A DNA stretch of 64,000 nt from G965204755 sp965243415 (GCA_965243415.1 OZ251549.1:3782001-3846000), one strand, 5' to 3'; shown: positions 1-9,314, numbered from the stretch's first letter. Notes: generated by a model from the sequence alone, not told the origin. Program-made: numbers and translations.

Positions 1-1155
1 CAACTGCGGGCGGGCTACGACACTCGCCCGGCCCGTTTCCCGCACAGCGTGGCGGTGTGCGGCCTCCGCAATGTGCGGGACTACCTCACGCCCCGGGCCA
101 GCCCGTTCAACATCGTGGCCAAGTCGCTCCGACTCGGGGATTTCTCCGAAGCTGAAGTCCGGGATCTCCTCGGGCAGCACACCGAGGAGACCGGGCAGCG
201 TTTCGCCGACGAGGCTGTCGCCGAGATCTGGCGTTCCACCAAGGGACAACCCTGGCTCGTCAACGCCCTTGCGTACGGCGCCTGCTTCGACGATCCGAAA
301 AGCCGGGACCGGAGCCGGGAAGTCACGCGTGCCGGGATCGTGGCGGCGCGGGAACGACTGATCCTCGAAGGGCCGGCCCACTTCGGTCAGATCGAACAGA
401 GACTCCGGGAGGCGCGCGTCCGGCGCGTCCTCGACCCCATCCTGGCGGGTGCGGATACCGAGCCGGATTTCGACAAGGACGACCTGCGCTATGTTCGCGA
501 CCTCGGCCTCATCGCGACCGAACCGACGATCCACATCGCGAATCCGATCTACGGGGAGGTGATCCCGCGCCTCCTGGCAGAGGAGGTGACCGGGAAGATC
601 ATCCTCGACGGCAACCGGTTCGTCCGGGACGACCGCGGCCTCGATGTCCCCGCCCTGCTCCGCGCCTTCCAGCAGTTCTTCCGGGAGAACGCAGAGTGGT
701 GGTCGCGGGGTACCGAGTTTCGCGAGTACGGCGCCCAGGTGCTGCTGCAGGCGTTCCTGCAGCGGGTGGTGAACGCCGGCAGGCATATCACCCGGGAACA
801 TGGACTGGGACGGGGCCGCACCGACCTGCTGATCTCCTGGCGGAAAGAAGGCGAACCCCAGGTCTTCGTCATCGAGTGCAAGGTGCGCCGGCAGCGCGAC
901 GGCCTCGACGAAGTGATCCGGCGGGGAGCGCTGCAAACCGCCGGCTATGCGGACCGGACCGGAGCGGCGGAGGGGCATCTGCTGGTCTTCGACCGCGACG
1001 ACCGGAAGTCGTGGGAAGAGAAGGTGTTCCACCGCGAGGTGCGAGTGCGCCCGACCGGCGGCGCCACCGCCGGTGCGGAAGAGATGGGGGAGGTTCTCGC
1101 GGAGACAGCGCCCCCGGCTCCCGGCGACCGGACCATCCAGGTATGGGGCGTGTAG
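1..1155 (+). CDS. AAA ATPase / PD-(D/E)XK nuclease protein, copy 1 (5' truncated by window)
   Basis: The reading frame is open from base 1 (QLRAGYDTRPARFPHS...), so the start and the Walker A and B motifs lie left of the window. The visible part matches the C-terminal two thirds of the next two genes almost residue for residue. It ends in a nuclease-like core with an acidic residue in GRGRTDLLISW followed by VIECKV, the D...ExK pattern of PD-(D/E)XK enzymes. The family (AAA-like ATPase plus restriction-like nuclease domain) is common in tandem arrays; its role is unproven and defence or mobile-element biology is only inferred. A GTG at 49 lies inside the gene and is not the real start. The stop is followed by about 90 bp of spacer that is itself repeated after copy 2. 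Confidence 0.85.
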   Translation, partial: QLRAGYDTRPARFPHSVAVCGLRNVRDYLTPRASPFNIVAKSLRLGDFSEAEVRDLLGQHTEETGQRFADEAVAEIWRSTKGQPWLVNALAYGACFDDPKSRDRSREVTRAGIVAARERLILEGPAHFGQIEQRLREARVRRVLDPILAGADTEPDFDKDDLRYVRDLGLIATEPTIHIANPIYGEVIPRLLAEEVTGKIILDGNRFVRDDRGLDVPALLRAFQQFFRENAEWWSRGTEFREYGAQVLLQAFLQRVVNAGRHITREHGLGRGRTDLLISWRKEGEPQVFVIECKVRRQRDGLDEVIRRGALQTAGYADRTGAAEGHLLVFDRDDRKSWEEKVFHREVRVRPTGGATAGAEEMGEVLAETAPPAPGDRTIQVWGV

Positions 1156-1244
1156 TCTCCGGTCCCCCACTCCGACCCCAGGCGTCTCCAACCCCGCATC
1201 CATCCGGTCCCCGAACGGTTTTCGCAGACACTACCGAGGACACC

Positions 1245-2897
1245 GTGCGCAAGTTCAACATCGCCGGGCCGATCGTCGCGGCGAAGCACTACCACATCCC
1301 GCCGCTGCGGCGGTCGGGCTTCGAAGAAGTGCTGCAACTCGTGGAAGACGCCAACTACTTCGTCGTGTACGCGCCGCGCCAGACCGGGAAGACCACCACG
1401 CTCCGGGCGCTCCGCGATGCGCTGAACGAGCGCGGCTACCGCGCCGTCCACACGACGCTTCAGGGCGTCCAGACGCCCGAGAGCGATGTCGCGACCGTCA
1501 TCCGCGGCATCCTGACCTGCCTCGGGGCCGACGCGCTCGACACCCTCGACGACGACTTCCTCGCGCGACGCGGACCGGACCTCATGGGCGCGAGCAGCCC
1601 GGGCGTGGGACTCCGAATGGCGCTGCGGGAATGGGCCGCCTCGGACCCGAAACCGCTGGTGCTGCTCCTGGACGAAGTGGACTCCCTGAGCGGCCCGCCC
1701 CTCCTGTCGCTCCTGGATCAACTGCGAGCGGGTTACGAGAATCGCCCGAAACTGTTCCCGCACAGCGTGGCGGTATGCGGACTGCGCACGGTCCGCGACT
1801 ACTTCACGCCCCGGGCCAGCCCGTTCAACATCGTGGCCAAGTCGCTCCGACTCGGGGACTTCTCGGAGACGGAGGTCCGGGATCTGCTCGCACAGCACAC
1901 CGAGGCGACCGGCCAGCGGTTCACCGAGGCGGCCCTCGCCGAGGTCTGGCGGTCCACGAACGGACAGCCCTGGCTCGTCAACGCCCTGGCCTGCGGCGCC
2001 TGTTTCGAGGATCCGGAGGGCCGGGACCGGAACCGGGGAATCACGCCGACGATGATCGGGGCCGCGCGGGAACGGCTGATCCTCGAAGGGCCGGCCCACT
2101 TCGGTCAGATCGCCCAGCGACTTCGGGAAGACCGCGTCCGACGGGTCCTCGACCCCATCCTGGCGGGGGTGGAGACCGCGCCGGACTTCGCCGCGGACGA
2201 CCTGCGCTATGTCCGTGATGTCGGCCTCATCGCGACCGACCCGCCGGTCCGGATCGCGAACCCGATCTACGGGGAGGTGATTCCGCGTCTGCTGGCAGAG
2301 GAGGTGGAACCGAGGGTCGTCCTCGACACCGGCCGGTTCGTCCGGGGCGACGGCGGCCTCGAAGTCTCCACCCTGCTCCGCGCCTTCCAGCAGTTCTTCC
2401 GGGAGAACGCCGAGTGGTGGTTGCGGGACACCCGGTTCCACGAGTACGGGGCGCAGGTGCTGCTCCAGGCGTTCCTGCAGCGGGTGGTGAACGCCGGCGG
2501 CCATATCACCCGGGAACACGGTCTGGGACGGGGCCGCACCGACCTGCTGATCTCCTGGCGGAAAGGGAACGAACCCCAGGTCTTCGTCATCGAGTGCAAG
2601 GTGCGCCGGCAGCGGGACGGCCTCGACGAAGTGATCCGCCGGGGAGCGCTCCAGACCGCCGGCTATGCGGACCGCAGCGGAGCGGCCGAGGGACACCTGC
2701 TGGTCTTCGACCGCGACGAACGCAAATCCTGGGAAGAGAAGGTGTTCCACCGCCAGGTGCGGGTGCGCCCGACGGGCGGCGCGTCCGCCGGCAGGGAATC
2801 CGACAGGGAAGCCGACAGGGAAGAGACCGGGCAGATCCTCGAGGAGACAGCACCCCCCGTTCCCGGCGAGCGGACGATCCGGGTGTGGGGCGTGTAG
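1245..2897 (+). CDS. AAA ATPase / PD-(D/E)XK nuclease protein, copy 2
   Basis: A 550-residue protein. I chose the GTG at 1245 because the family N-terminus (RKFNIAGPIVAAKHY, like the FNTAGP start of relatives) begins there; the open frame upstream overlaps copy 1 and is not family-like. Walker A is APRQTGKTT (about residues 43-51), Walker B is LVLLLDEVD (about 141-149), and the C-terminal nuclease core has RTDLLI and VIECKV (about 430-455). The middle segment between the Walker motifs (about residues 69-135) is unrelated to that of copy 3, while the flanks are nearly identical. The P-loop ATPase and nuclease assignments rest on motifs; function is unknown. Confidence 0.88.
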   Translation: MRKFNIAGPIVAAKHYHIPPLRRSGFEEVLQLVEDANYFVVYAPRQTGKTTTLRALRDALNERGYRAVHTTLQGVQTPESDVATVIRGILTCLGADALDTLDDDFLARRGPDLMGASSPGVGLRMALREWAASDPKPLVLLLDEVDSLSGPPLLSLLDQLRAGYENRPKLFPHSVAVCGLRTVRDYFTPRASPFNIVAKSLRLGDFSETEVRDLLAQHTEATGQRFTEAALAEVWRSTNGQPWLVNALACGACFEDPEGRDRNRGITPTMIGAARERLILEGPAHFGQIAQRLREDRVRRVLDPILAGVETAPDFAADDLRYVRDVGLIATDPPVRIANPIYGEVIPRLLAEEVEPRVVLDTGRFVRGDGGLEVSTLLRAFQQFFRENAEWWLRDTRFHEYGAQVLLQAFLQRVVNAGGHITREHGLGRGRTDLLISWRKGNEPQVFVIECKVRRQRDGLDEVIRRGALQTAGYADRSGAAEGHLLVFDRDERKSWEEKVFHRQVRVRPTGGASAGRESDREADREETGQILEETAPPVPGERTIRVWGV

Positions 2898-2986
2898 TCT
2901 CCGATCCCCGACTCCGCCTCACGGCGTCTCCAACCCCGAATCCTTCCGACACCCGAACGATCTTCGCAGGCACTCCCGAGGACATC

Positions 2987-4627
2987 GTGCGCAAGTTCAA
3001 CATCGCCGGGCCGATCGTCGCGACGAAGCACTACTGCATCCCTCCGCTGCAGCGGTCGGGCTCCGAAGAAGTGGTGCAACTGGTGGAAGACGCCAACTAC
3101 TTCATCGTGTACGCGCCCCGCCAGACCGGGAAGACGACCACGCTCCGGGCGCTCTGCGACACTCTGAACGACCGCGGCTACCGCGCGGTCCACGCGAACA
3201 TCCAGCCGGCGCGAGATGCCGGCGACGAGTTGGACCGCGCCATCCGCTCGGTGTTCGATGTGTTGACGCTGCGAGAGGAAACGACGCTCGGCGAAGACAC
3301 CCTCGAACGGATCGTGGAGTCTCTGGAGCCCGGATTCCGGCCGGACACCGCCGTACTGAAGGCGTTCAGCCGGTGGGCGCGCGCCGACCCGCGACCCCTC
3401 GTCGTCGTGCTGGACGAAGTGGACGCCCTGGGTCGCGCCTCCCTGTTGTTGCTGCTGGATCAACTGCGGGCGGGCTACGAGACCCGCCCGAAACGGTTCC
3501 CCCACAGCATCGTGGTCTGCGGGCTGCGTAATGTGCGGGACTACTTCACGCCCCGCGCCAGTCCGTTCAATATCGTGGCCAAGTCGCTCCGACTCGGGGA
3601 CTTCTCCGAGACCGAAGTCCGAGACCTGCTCGGGCAGCACACCGAGGAGACCGGACAGCGGTTCACCGAGGAGGCCATCGCCGAGGTATGGCGATCCACG
3701 AGAGGGCAGCCCTGGCTCGTCAACGCCCTGGCCTACGGCGCCTGTTTCGAGGATCCCGAGGGCCGGGACCGGAGCCGGGATATCACGCCGACGCTGATCG
3801 GGACCGCCCGGGAACGGTTGATCCTCGAGGGGCCGGCGCACTTCGGGCAGATCGCCCAGCGACTCCGGGAAGACCGCGTCCGGCGGGTCCTCGACCCCAT
3901 CCTGGCGGGTGTGGAGACCGCGCCGGACTTCGTCGCGGACGACCTGCGCTATGCCCGCGATGTCGGTCTCATCGCGACCGACCCGCCGGTCCGGATCGCG
4001 AACCCGATCTACGGGGAGGTGGTCCCGCGTCTCCTGGCAGAGGAGGTGGAACCGAGGGTCGTCCTCGACGACGCCCCGTTCGTCCGGGCGGACAGCGGCC
4101 TCGCGGTTCCGGCCCTGCTCCGCGCCTTCCAGCAGTTCTTCCGGGAGAACGCCGAATGGTGGTTGCGCGATTCCCGGTTCCACGAGTACGGGGCGCAGGT
4201 GCTTCTCCAGGCGTTCCTGCAGCGGGTGGTGAACGCCGGCGGCCATATCACCCGGGAACATGGACTGGGGCGGGGCCGCACCGACCTGCTGATCTCCTGG
4301 CGGAAGCGCGAGGAACCCCAGGTCTTCGTCATCGAGTGCAAGGTGCGCCGGCAGCGGGACGGGCTCGACGAAGTGATCCGCCGGGGAGCGCTCCAGACCG
4401 CCGGCGATGTGGACCGGAGCGGGGCGGCCGAGGGTCACCTGCTGATCTTCGACCGCGACGAACACAAATCCTGGGAAGAGAAGGTGTTCCACCGCGAGGT
4501 GCGAGTGTGCCCGACCGGAGGCGCGTCCGCCGACAGGAAACCAGCCAGGGAAGAGACCGGGGAGATCCTCGCGGAGGCGGCGCCCCCGGCCCCCGACGAG
4601 CGGACGATCCAGGTGTGGGGCTTGTAG
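2987..4627 (+). CDS. AAA ATPase / PD-(D/E)XK nuclease protein, copy 3
   Basis: A 546-residue protein starting at a GTG in the same context as copy 2, exactly 1742 bp downstream. Domain order is the same: N-terminal FNIAGPIVATKHY, Walker A APRQTGKTT, Walker B LVVVLDEVD, then the nuclease core GRGRTDLLISW...VIECKV. The stretch from about residue 69 to 135 (ANIQPARDAGDELDRAIRSV onward) does not align with copy 2, although everything around it does. One point change, AGDVDR where the other copies have AGYADR, falls near the nuclease core. The C-terminal tails of all three copies vary in Asp/Arg-rich repeats and then converge on a shared ending (RTIQVWGV in copy 1, RTIRVWGV in copy 2, RTIQVWGL here). 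Confidence 0.88.
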   Translation: MRKFNIAGPIVATKHYCIPPLQRSGSEEVVQLVEDANYFIVYAPRQTGKTTTLRALCDTLNDRGYRAVHANIQPARDAGDELDRAIRSVFDVLTLREETTLGEDTLERIVESLEPGFRPDTAVLKAFSRWARADPRPLVVVLDEVDALGRASLLLLLDQLRAGYETRPKRFPHSIVVCGLRNVRDYFTPRASPFNIVAKSLRLGDFSETEVRDLLGQHTEETGQRFTEEAIAEVWRSTRGQPWLVNALAYGACFEDPEGRDRSRDITPTLIGTARERLILEGPAHFGQIAQRLREDRVRRVLDPILAGVETAPDFVADDLRYARDVGLIATDPPVRIANPIYGEVVPRLLAEEVEPRVVLDDAPFVRADSGLAVPALLRAFQQFFRENAEWWLRDSRFHEYGAQVLLQAFLQRVVNAGGHITREHGLGRGRTDLLISWRKREEPQVFVIECKVRRQRDGLDEVIRRGALQTAGDVDRSGAAEGHLLIFDRDEHKSWEEKVFHREVRVCPTGGASADRKPAREETGEILAEAAPPAPDERTIQVWGL

Positions 4628-4983
4628 GGCCCCCTGCCTCCCGCTGCGACTCCGACGCCGCGGACCTCGGACTCCCCCCGATTCCCCCGACCGCTCTCCG
4701 CAGACCCAGCGAGCGGTACCGGGCGCGGCTTCGACACCGCGGGACCCATCACCTCCGCCAAGCGCGAAGGTACCGGGCGCCGCGGGGGCTTCCTCCGCAG
4801 CCGGGAGGGAGCCCCGCCCTTCCCCGTTCCTTTCCCCGTTCCCTTCCCCGTTCGCTGCCGGGCGCCGGCATCCATGAACCCAACGAGTCGGCCGCGTCCC
4901 GGTCGAAGGAATTCCGGGCTCCGGCCGTCATGCCGCTGCCGGAGTGATCGCCGGGCGGCTGGCTCGCCGAACTCCCGCGGCGG
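4628..4983. other. Spacer between the ATPase array and the toxin-antitoxin pair
   Basis: No intact gene. It holds the relic described at 4709-4790 and three 12-bp tandem units (TTCCCCGTTCCT and variants) at 4820-4855. Confidence 0.6.
4709..4790 (+). pseudogene. Relic of a fourth AAA-nuclease copy (N-terminus only)
   Basis: About 80 bp after copy 3, in the frame through 4727, the sequence reads GFDTAGPITSAKRE. This aligns with the KFNIAGPIVATKHY start of copies 2 and 3. The equivalent of the start codon is GGG instead of GTG, and similarity stops after about 20 codons. This looks like the first codons of a lost fourth tandem unit. Confidence 0.5.
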
Positions 4984-5373
4984 TCAGAACGGGATGCGGC
5001 GAATGCCCTCCACGAGATCGAAGTCGTGGTCGCGGCTCAGGATCGGAAGGGAGTGCTGTCGGGCGATAGCCGCGATCCAGATGTCGTTTGCCGGGAGGGC
5101 CCGCCCGGCCCGCTTCAGGTCCCGACGAAGGTCGGCATGGACATCGGCGGTTCTCGAGGTGATCGCGGCGATCTCCGCGAGCGGCAGGTACTCGCGGAGC
5201 CAGGTCTCGTACCGTTCGCGGAACCGCGATCCCCGAATCCCGAAGCAGTACTCGCCGAGAACGACGCCGGGGATCACCAACCGGTCGGCGGAGACCGGCG
5301 GCGGAGCGATCGACGGGTCTCCGTCGGCCCGCGCCGAGAGCGCGTTCGTGTCGAGAATCATCTCCGGGATCAT
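4984..5373 (-). CDS. PIN-domain ribonuclease toxin (VapC-like)
   Basis: A 129-residue PIN-domain protein. The acidic active-site residues are visible: D in MILDTNALS at the N-terminus, E in LGEYCFG, and D in PANDIWIAA and SRDHDFD. PIN toxins of type II systems cleave RNA and are held inactive by the partner antitoxin. The ATG at 5373 overlaps the antitoxin stop by four bases (ATGA), which is the usual coupling and decides the start; the frame is open further upstream but not family-like. A second ATG four codons in (MILDTN) is also possible. Confidence 0.85.
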   Translation of the reverse strand: MIPEMILDTNALSARADGDPSIAPPPVSADRLVIPGVVLGEYCFGIRGSRFRERYETWLREYLPLAEIAAITSRTADVHADLRRDLKRAGRALPANDIWIAAIARQHSLPILSRDHDFDLVEGIRRIPF

Positions 5374-5639
5374 CCGGAAGGTTCGGGATCGATCGTCTCG
5401 AACTCTTCCTCGATCACGGCGAGGATGCGGCGATTCTCGGCAGACAGGTCGGCCAGTCGGCCGAAGCCGGCCATCCACGCCGGCAGCCCCGGATTCGAAC
5501 GGCGTGACGGTGGCGTCGATTGCCCCAGTCGGGCCTCGAGCGCCTCGGTGAAGAGGCTTCCCAGCGTCCGGTTACGACTCGCGGCCACGATCTTCGCCTT
5601 CCGGAAGATCTCGTCCGGGATCTCGATGGTCGTCTTCAT
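5370..5639 (-). CDS. VapB-like ribbon-helix-helix antitoxin
   Basis: An 89-residue protein. The N-terminal 40 residues (MKTTIEIPDEIFRKAKIVAA, then SRNRTLGSLFTEALEARL) have the strand-helix-helix pattern of ribbon-helix-helix antitoxins that bind their own promoter. The C-terminal part is acidic (EEEFETIDPEPSG), as expected for the segment that wraps the toxin. It is first in a two-gene operon with the PIN toxin and presumably represses it; no operator is obvious. Confidence 0.85.
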   Translation of the reverse strand: MKTTIEIPDEIFRKAKIVAASRNRTLGSLFTEALEARLGQSTPPSRRSNPGLPAWMAGFGRLADLSAENRRILAVIEEEFETIDPEPSG

Positions 5640-5985
5640 GGGGCCATGGTGCCGAACTCATGGTTCCCGGGTCCGGGAGACCGGGAATCGCTCCGATCGG
5701 AGGGCCGGTGTCGAGGACAGCCGGCGGGCTCGGCGGGCGCGGGTTCTTTCGTCGGGTCGTGAGTGGCGGCGCAGGCGGACCTCACCGTTATTCCGAGGAA
5801 GAGGCGGACGCTCGGAGCGTCCCCGGAGGCGCCGGTGTCGTCCGAAGGACCCGTGCTCCCGGCCGACGCGGCGAAGCGGCGAAGACGAGGTGACGCCGTT
5901 CGGAAGACCGCGGACGAGCCGCCCGTGCCGTGGACCGCGGGCCGGAAGTGTCAGGGAGCGGGGCCGGGGTCCGATCTGCGAGCGG
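5640..5985. other. Gene-free stretch
   Basis: 346 bp between the antitoxin start and the end of mtaB. The antitoxin promoter should lie at its left end. I see no gene, hairpin or repeat that I can support. Confidence 0.5.
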
Positions 5986-7293
5986 CTACGCGGCCGGCGG
6001 CAGCAGGGCGCCCACGGCGAGGCCGGGGGTGTCGGGGGCTGCGCCGGCGATGCGGACCGGGCGGAGTTCGTTCGCCAGCGGTTCCGAAGACACGACGCCC
6101 ACGCGGAGGTAGGAGTCCGTCAGGCCGGTCCAGCGTCCGGCGCGGTCCTGCTGCTCGAAGAGGACCTCGACCGTCTCCCCCACCCGGGCGGCGGCGAACT
6201 CCCGGCGGCGCCGGTCGGAGTCTTCCCGCAGCGTCCGGCTGCGCTCGGCGATCACCTCCGGCGGCAGGCGCCCGGGCAGCCCGGCGGCCTTCGTCCCGGC
6301 GCGGGGCGAATAACTGAACACATGGTAGTACGCGAAAGGGAGGTCGGCCAGCCAGGCCCGGGTGCGCTCGAAGGCGGCGTCGGTCTCCCCGGGGAATCCC
6401 ACGATCACATCGGTGCCCAGACCGAGCCCCGGCACCGTCGCCGCGGCGCGCTCCGCGAACTCCCGGTACTCCCCGGCGGTGTAGCGGCGGCCCATCCCTT
6501 CGAGCACGGCGTCGTCGCCGCTCTGCGCCGGCAGGTGGAGGTAACGACAGAGTTTCCCGCCCTTCGCCATCGCCCGGAGCAGCCGCTCCTCCACCGTCGT
6601 CGGTTCGATGGAGGTGATGCGGATGCGCTCCACCCCCGGGATCTCTTCCAGACGGTCGGCGACATCGGCGAGGGTGCGCCCGCCGCTCCGGTACCTCCCG
6701 ATGTTCACGCCGGTGAGTACCAGTTCCCGGTAACCGGCTTCGGCGAGTTCCCCGGCCTCGCGCAGCAGGTCGTCGAACCGGCGGCTGCGCTCCCGGCCCC
6801 TCGTGTAGGGAATGATGCAGAACGAACAGAAGAAGTCGCAGCCGTCCTGCACCTTCAGATTGGCGCGGGTGGCGTCGTACCTCCCGGTCGCAGGGACTTC
6901 GAACTCCTCGCGGGAGATCCGCGCCGAGTGGAGGACCACCGGTTCCGGCAGTTTCCGGGGGCGGTCGAGGTAGTCGGCGAAGGTGTCCTTGAACTCGGTG
7001 CCGACGATCAGGTCCACCCCGGGGATCTTCCGGAGCGCGTCCAGGCCGGACTGGGCGTAGCAGCCGGCGACCACCACGAAGGCGTCCGGGGAGTGGCGCA
7101 GCGCCCGGCGCACGGTGTTGCGGCAGTGCGCCTCGGCCCGGTGGGTGACCGAGCAGGTGTTGATGACGGCCACCTCCGCCGGTTCGCCCCAGGGGACGAT
7201 CGTGTAGCCTTTCTCCGCGAATTGCCCCGCCCAGGCCGCGGCCTCGGTGTGGTTCAGGCGACAACCGAGCGAAGTGAAAGTGGCCCTGGGCAC
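5986..7293 (-). CDS. mtaB: tRNA (N6-threonylcarbamoyladenosine(37)) methylthiotransferase MtaB
   Basis: A 435-residue radical-SAM methylthiotransferase that converts t6A37 of tRNA to ms2t6A. An N-terminal UPF0004 domain begins FTSLGCRLNHTEAA and carries the auxiliary-cluster cysteines (C in SLGCRLN, NTCSVT, AGCYAQS). The radical-SAM triad is CDFFCSFC at about residues 148-155. A C-terminal TRAM-like region (VGETVEVLFEQ...) follows. The GTG at 7293 was chosen because MtaB similarity (ATFTSLGCRLN) begins right after it; the frame stays open far upstream, opposite other genes, by chance. LNxTE after the first Cys favours MtaB over MiaB or RimO. Confidence 0.93.
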   Translation of the reverse strand: MPRATFTSLGCRLNHTEAAAWAGQFAEKGYTIVPWGEPAEVAVINTCSVTHRAEAHCRNTVRRALRHSPDAFVVVAGCYAQSGLDALRKIPGVDLIVGTEFKDTFADYLDRPRKLPEPVVLHSARISREEFEVPATGRYDATRANLKVQDGCDFFCSFCIIPYTRGRERSRRFDDLLREAGELAEAGYRELVLTGVNIGRYRSGGRTLADVADRLEEIPGVERIRITSIEPTTVEERLLRAMAKGGKLCRYLHLPAQSGDDAVLEGMGRRYTAGEYREFAERAAATVPGLGLGTDVIVGFPGETDAAFERTRAWLADLPFAYYHVFSYSPRAGTKAAGLPGRLPPEVIAERSRTLREDSDRRRREFAAARVGETVEVLFEQQDRAGRWTGLTDSYLRVGVVSSEPLANELRPVRIAGAAPDTPGLAVGALLPPAA

Positions 7294-7395
7294 GGCGCGG
7301 GAGCGTAGCAGTCGGCCCCCGCCCGCCGGCCCGACGGCGCAGCGCCCCGCGTAGAACCCGCGCCGCACCCCGCGCAGCACTCGAGCAGAACGACG

Positions 7396-9285
7396 ATGGG
7401 CGTCTCCGGCCTGGCCCTCCTGGCGCTGGCGCCGATCGCGGTGGTGGCGCTGTTCCTGGTCGTCCTGCGCTGGCCGGCTTCCCGGGCGATGCCGCTCAGC
7501 TGGGTCGCCGCCGCGGTCCTGGCCTGGCTCGTCTGGGGAGTCTCCGGCACCCGGATCGCCGCCGCCTCGGTGAACGGGCTGGTGGTGGCGGCGACGCTCC
7601 TCTACATCATCTTCGGGGCGCTGCTGCTGCTCCACACCCTGCAGGAGAGCGGGGCGCTGGCGGTGATCCGGCGCGGCTTCACCGGCATCACCCCGGACCG
7701 GCGCATCCAGGTGATCCTGATCGCCTGGCTCTTCGGCGCGTTCATCGAGGGCTCCGCCGGCTTCGGCACGCCGGCGGCGGTCGCCGTGCCGCTGCTGGTG
7801 GGCCTCGGTTTCCCGCCGCTCGGGGCGGTGGTGGCGGGGATGCTGATCCAGAGCACCCCGGTGTCCTTCGGCTCCGCCGGGACGCCCATCCTGGTGGGAG
7901 TCTCCACCGGGCTCGAGGGCTCGGAGGCGGTGGCCGCGTACGCCGCCGGGCTCGGCCTCGGCGAGTGGACCGACTTCCTGGCCTTCGTGGGGCTGCGGGT
8001 GGCGCTGCTCCACGCGGTCGCCGGGACGCTGGTCCCGCTGCTGGTGGTCGCCACCCTGACCCGGTTCTTCGGCGCCCGCCGGAGTTTCGCCGAGGGGCTG
8101 CGCGTCTGGCGGTTCGCCCTCTTCGCGGCGCTGGCGATGACCGTCCCCTACCTGCTCACCGCCTGGCTGCTGGGCCCGGAGTTCCCGGCGCTGCTGGGCG
8201 GGCTGGTCGGGCTGGGCATCGCCGTGACGGCGGCGAAACGCGGGCTCTTCATGCCCCCGGCGGAGGACCGGTTCGACTTCCCGCCGCGTTCCGGCTGGGA
8301 GGCGGACTGGAGCGCCGACCGCCCGACCGCGGCAGACGAACCGCCGGCGGCGAACGAACCGACCGCGGCGAACCAACTGACCGCGGCGAAACCGACCGCG
8401 GCAGGCGAACTCACCGCGGCAGGCGAACCGACCGCGGCAGGCGAACCGGCCGCGCCGGCCGCCGCCGAGCCCCGCCGCCTCGGCGCCCTGACGGCCTGGG
8501 CGCCCTACGCGGTGGTCGGCCTGTTGCTGCTCCTGACCCGGCTCCCGTCGCTCCCGTTCCAGGAAGCGCTCTCCGGGGTGGTGCTCCGCTGGCCGGACAT
8601 CTTCGGCAGCGGGATCACCGCCACCGCCGCGCCGCTGTACCTGCCGGGCGCGGTCTTCATCGCCGCCTCCCTCTTCGCCGTGGCCCTCCACCGGATGGAC
8701 CGGGGCCAGACCGGCCGGGCGCTCGGCGCTTCCTTCCGCAGCACCGCGCGGGCCTCGGTGGCGCTGGTGTTCACCGTGCCGATGGTGCAGGTCTTCCTGA
8801 ACACCGGCGGCGCCGCCTCCGGGCACCCCTCGATGCCCATCGCCCTCGCCGAGGGAGCGGCGCAACTGGCCGGGTCGGCCTGGCCCTTCTTCGCGCCGTT
8901 CATCGGCGGCCTGGGCGCCTTCGTGGCCGGCAGCAACACCGTGAGCAACATGATGTTCTCGCTGTTCCAGTTCGGCGTGGGGGAGCGGCTCTCGCTCGAC
9001 CCCGGCTGGGTGGTGGCGCTGCAGGCGGTGGGCGGCGCCGCCGGGAACATGATCTGCGTCCACAACGTGGTGGCGGCCTCGGCGGTGGTGGGGCTGGTCG
9101 GCCGGGAAGGCGCGGTCATCCGCCGCACGCTGCTCCCCTTCTGCTACTACGCGCTGCTGCCGGGCGCCCTCGGCTACACGATCCTGTGGTCGGGCTCCCG
9201 GGGTCTGCTGAACGCCGGCACGCTGGTGGCCGCCGCGATCTTCGCCGCCGCCGCGGTCTGGATCGTCCGCGGCCGGACCCGGTAA
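7396..9285 (+). CDS. L-lactate permease family transporter (LctP/LldP type)
   Basis: A 629-residue polytopic membrane protein with about 12-14 hydrophobic segments. Family motifs include FIEGSAGFGTPAAVAVPLL, the repeated half GSAGTPILVGVSTG, GGLGAFVAGSNTVSNMMFS and GAAGNMICVHNVVAASAVVG. LctP proteins import L-lactate or glycolate with protons. The predicted cytoplasmic loop at about residues 310-352 is a run of TAAxEP-type hexapeptides encoded by 18-bp repeats, absent from typical relatives. It starts divergently from mtaB, about 100 bp away. Substrate is inferred from family only. Confidence 0.9.
   Translation: MGVSGLALLALAPIAVVALFLVVLRWPASRAMPLSWVAAAVLAWLVWGVSGTRIAAASVNGLVVAATLLYIIFGALLLLHTLQESGALAVIRRGFTGITPDRRIQVILIAWLFGAFIEGSAGFGTPAAVAVPLLVGLGFPPLGAVVAGMLIQSTPVSFGSAGTPILVGVSTGLEGSEAVAAYAAGLGLGEWTDFLAFVGLRVALLHAVAGTLVPLLVVATLTRFFGARRSFAEGLRVWRFALFAALAMTVPYLLTAWLLGPEFPALLGGLVGLGIAVTAAKRGLFMPPAEDRFDFPPRSGWEADWSADRPTAADEPPAANEPTAANQLTAAKPTAAGELTAAGEPTAAGEPAAPAAAEPRRLGALTAWAPYAVVGLLLLLTRLPSLPFQEALSGVVLRWPDIFGSGITATAAPLYLPGAVFIAASLFAVALHRMDRGQTGRALGASFRSTARASVALVFTVPMVQVFLNTGGAASGHPSMPIALAEGAAQLAGSAWPFFAPFIGGLGAFVAGSNTVSNMMFSLFQFGVGERLSLDPGWVVALQAVGGAAGNMICVHNVVAASAVVGLVGREGAVIRRTLLPFCYYALLPGALGYTILWSGSRGLLNAGTLVAAAIFAAAAVWIVRGRTR
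8326..8448 (+). repeat. 18-bp in-frame tandem repeat (hexapeptide TAAGEP) in the permease loop
   Basis: About seven degenerate units of ACCGCGGCAGGCGAACCG encode TAADEP, PAANEP, TAANQL, TAAKP, TAAGEL, TAAGEP and TAAGEP. One unit has lost a codon. Confidence 0.85.
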
Positions 9286-9314
9286 CCCCGCCCCGGGAAG
9301 GGCCGCGCCGCCCC

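Noticed and set aside
49..1155. GTG at 49 as start of the first gene
   Set aside because: Comparison with copies 2 and 3 shows homologous coding from base 1; the true start is outside the window.
5485..5510. GGATTCGAAC resembling a tRNA T arm on the minus strand
   Set aside because: It lies inside the antitoxin gene and has no acceptor stem or anticodon arm around it.
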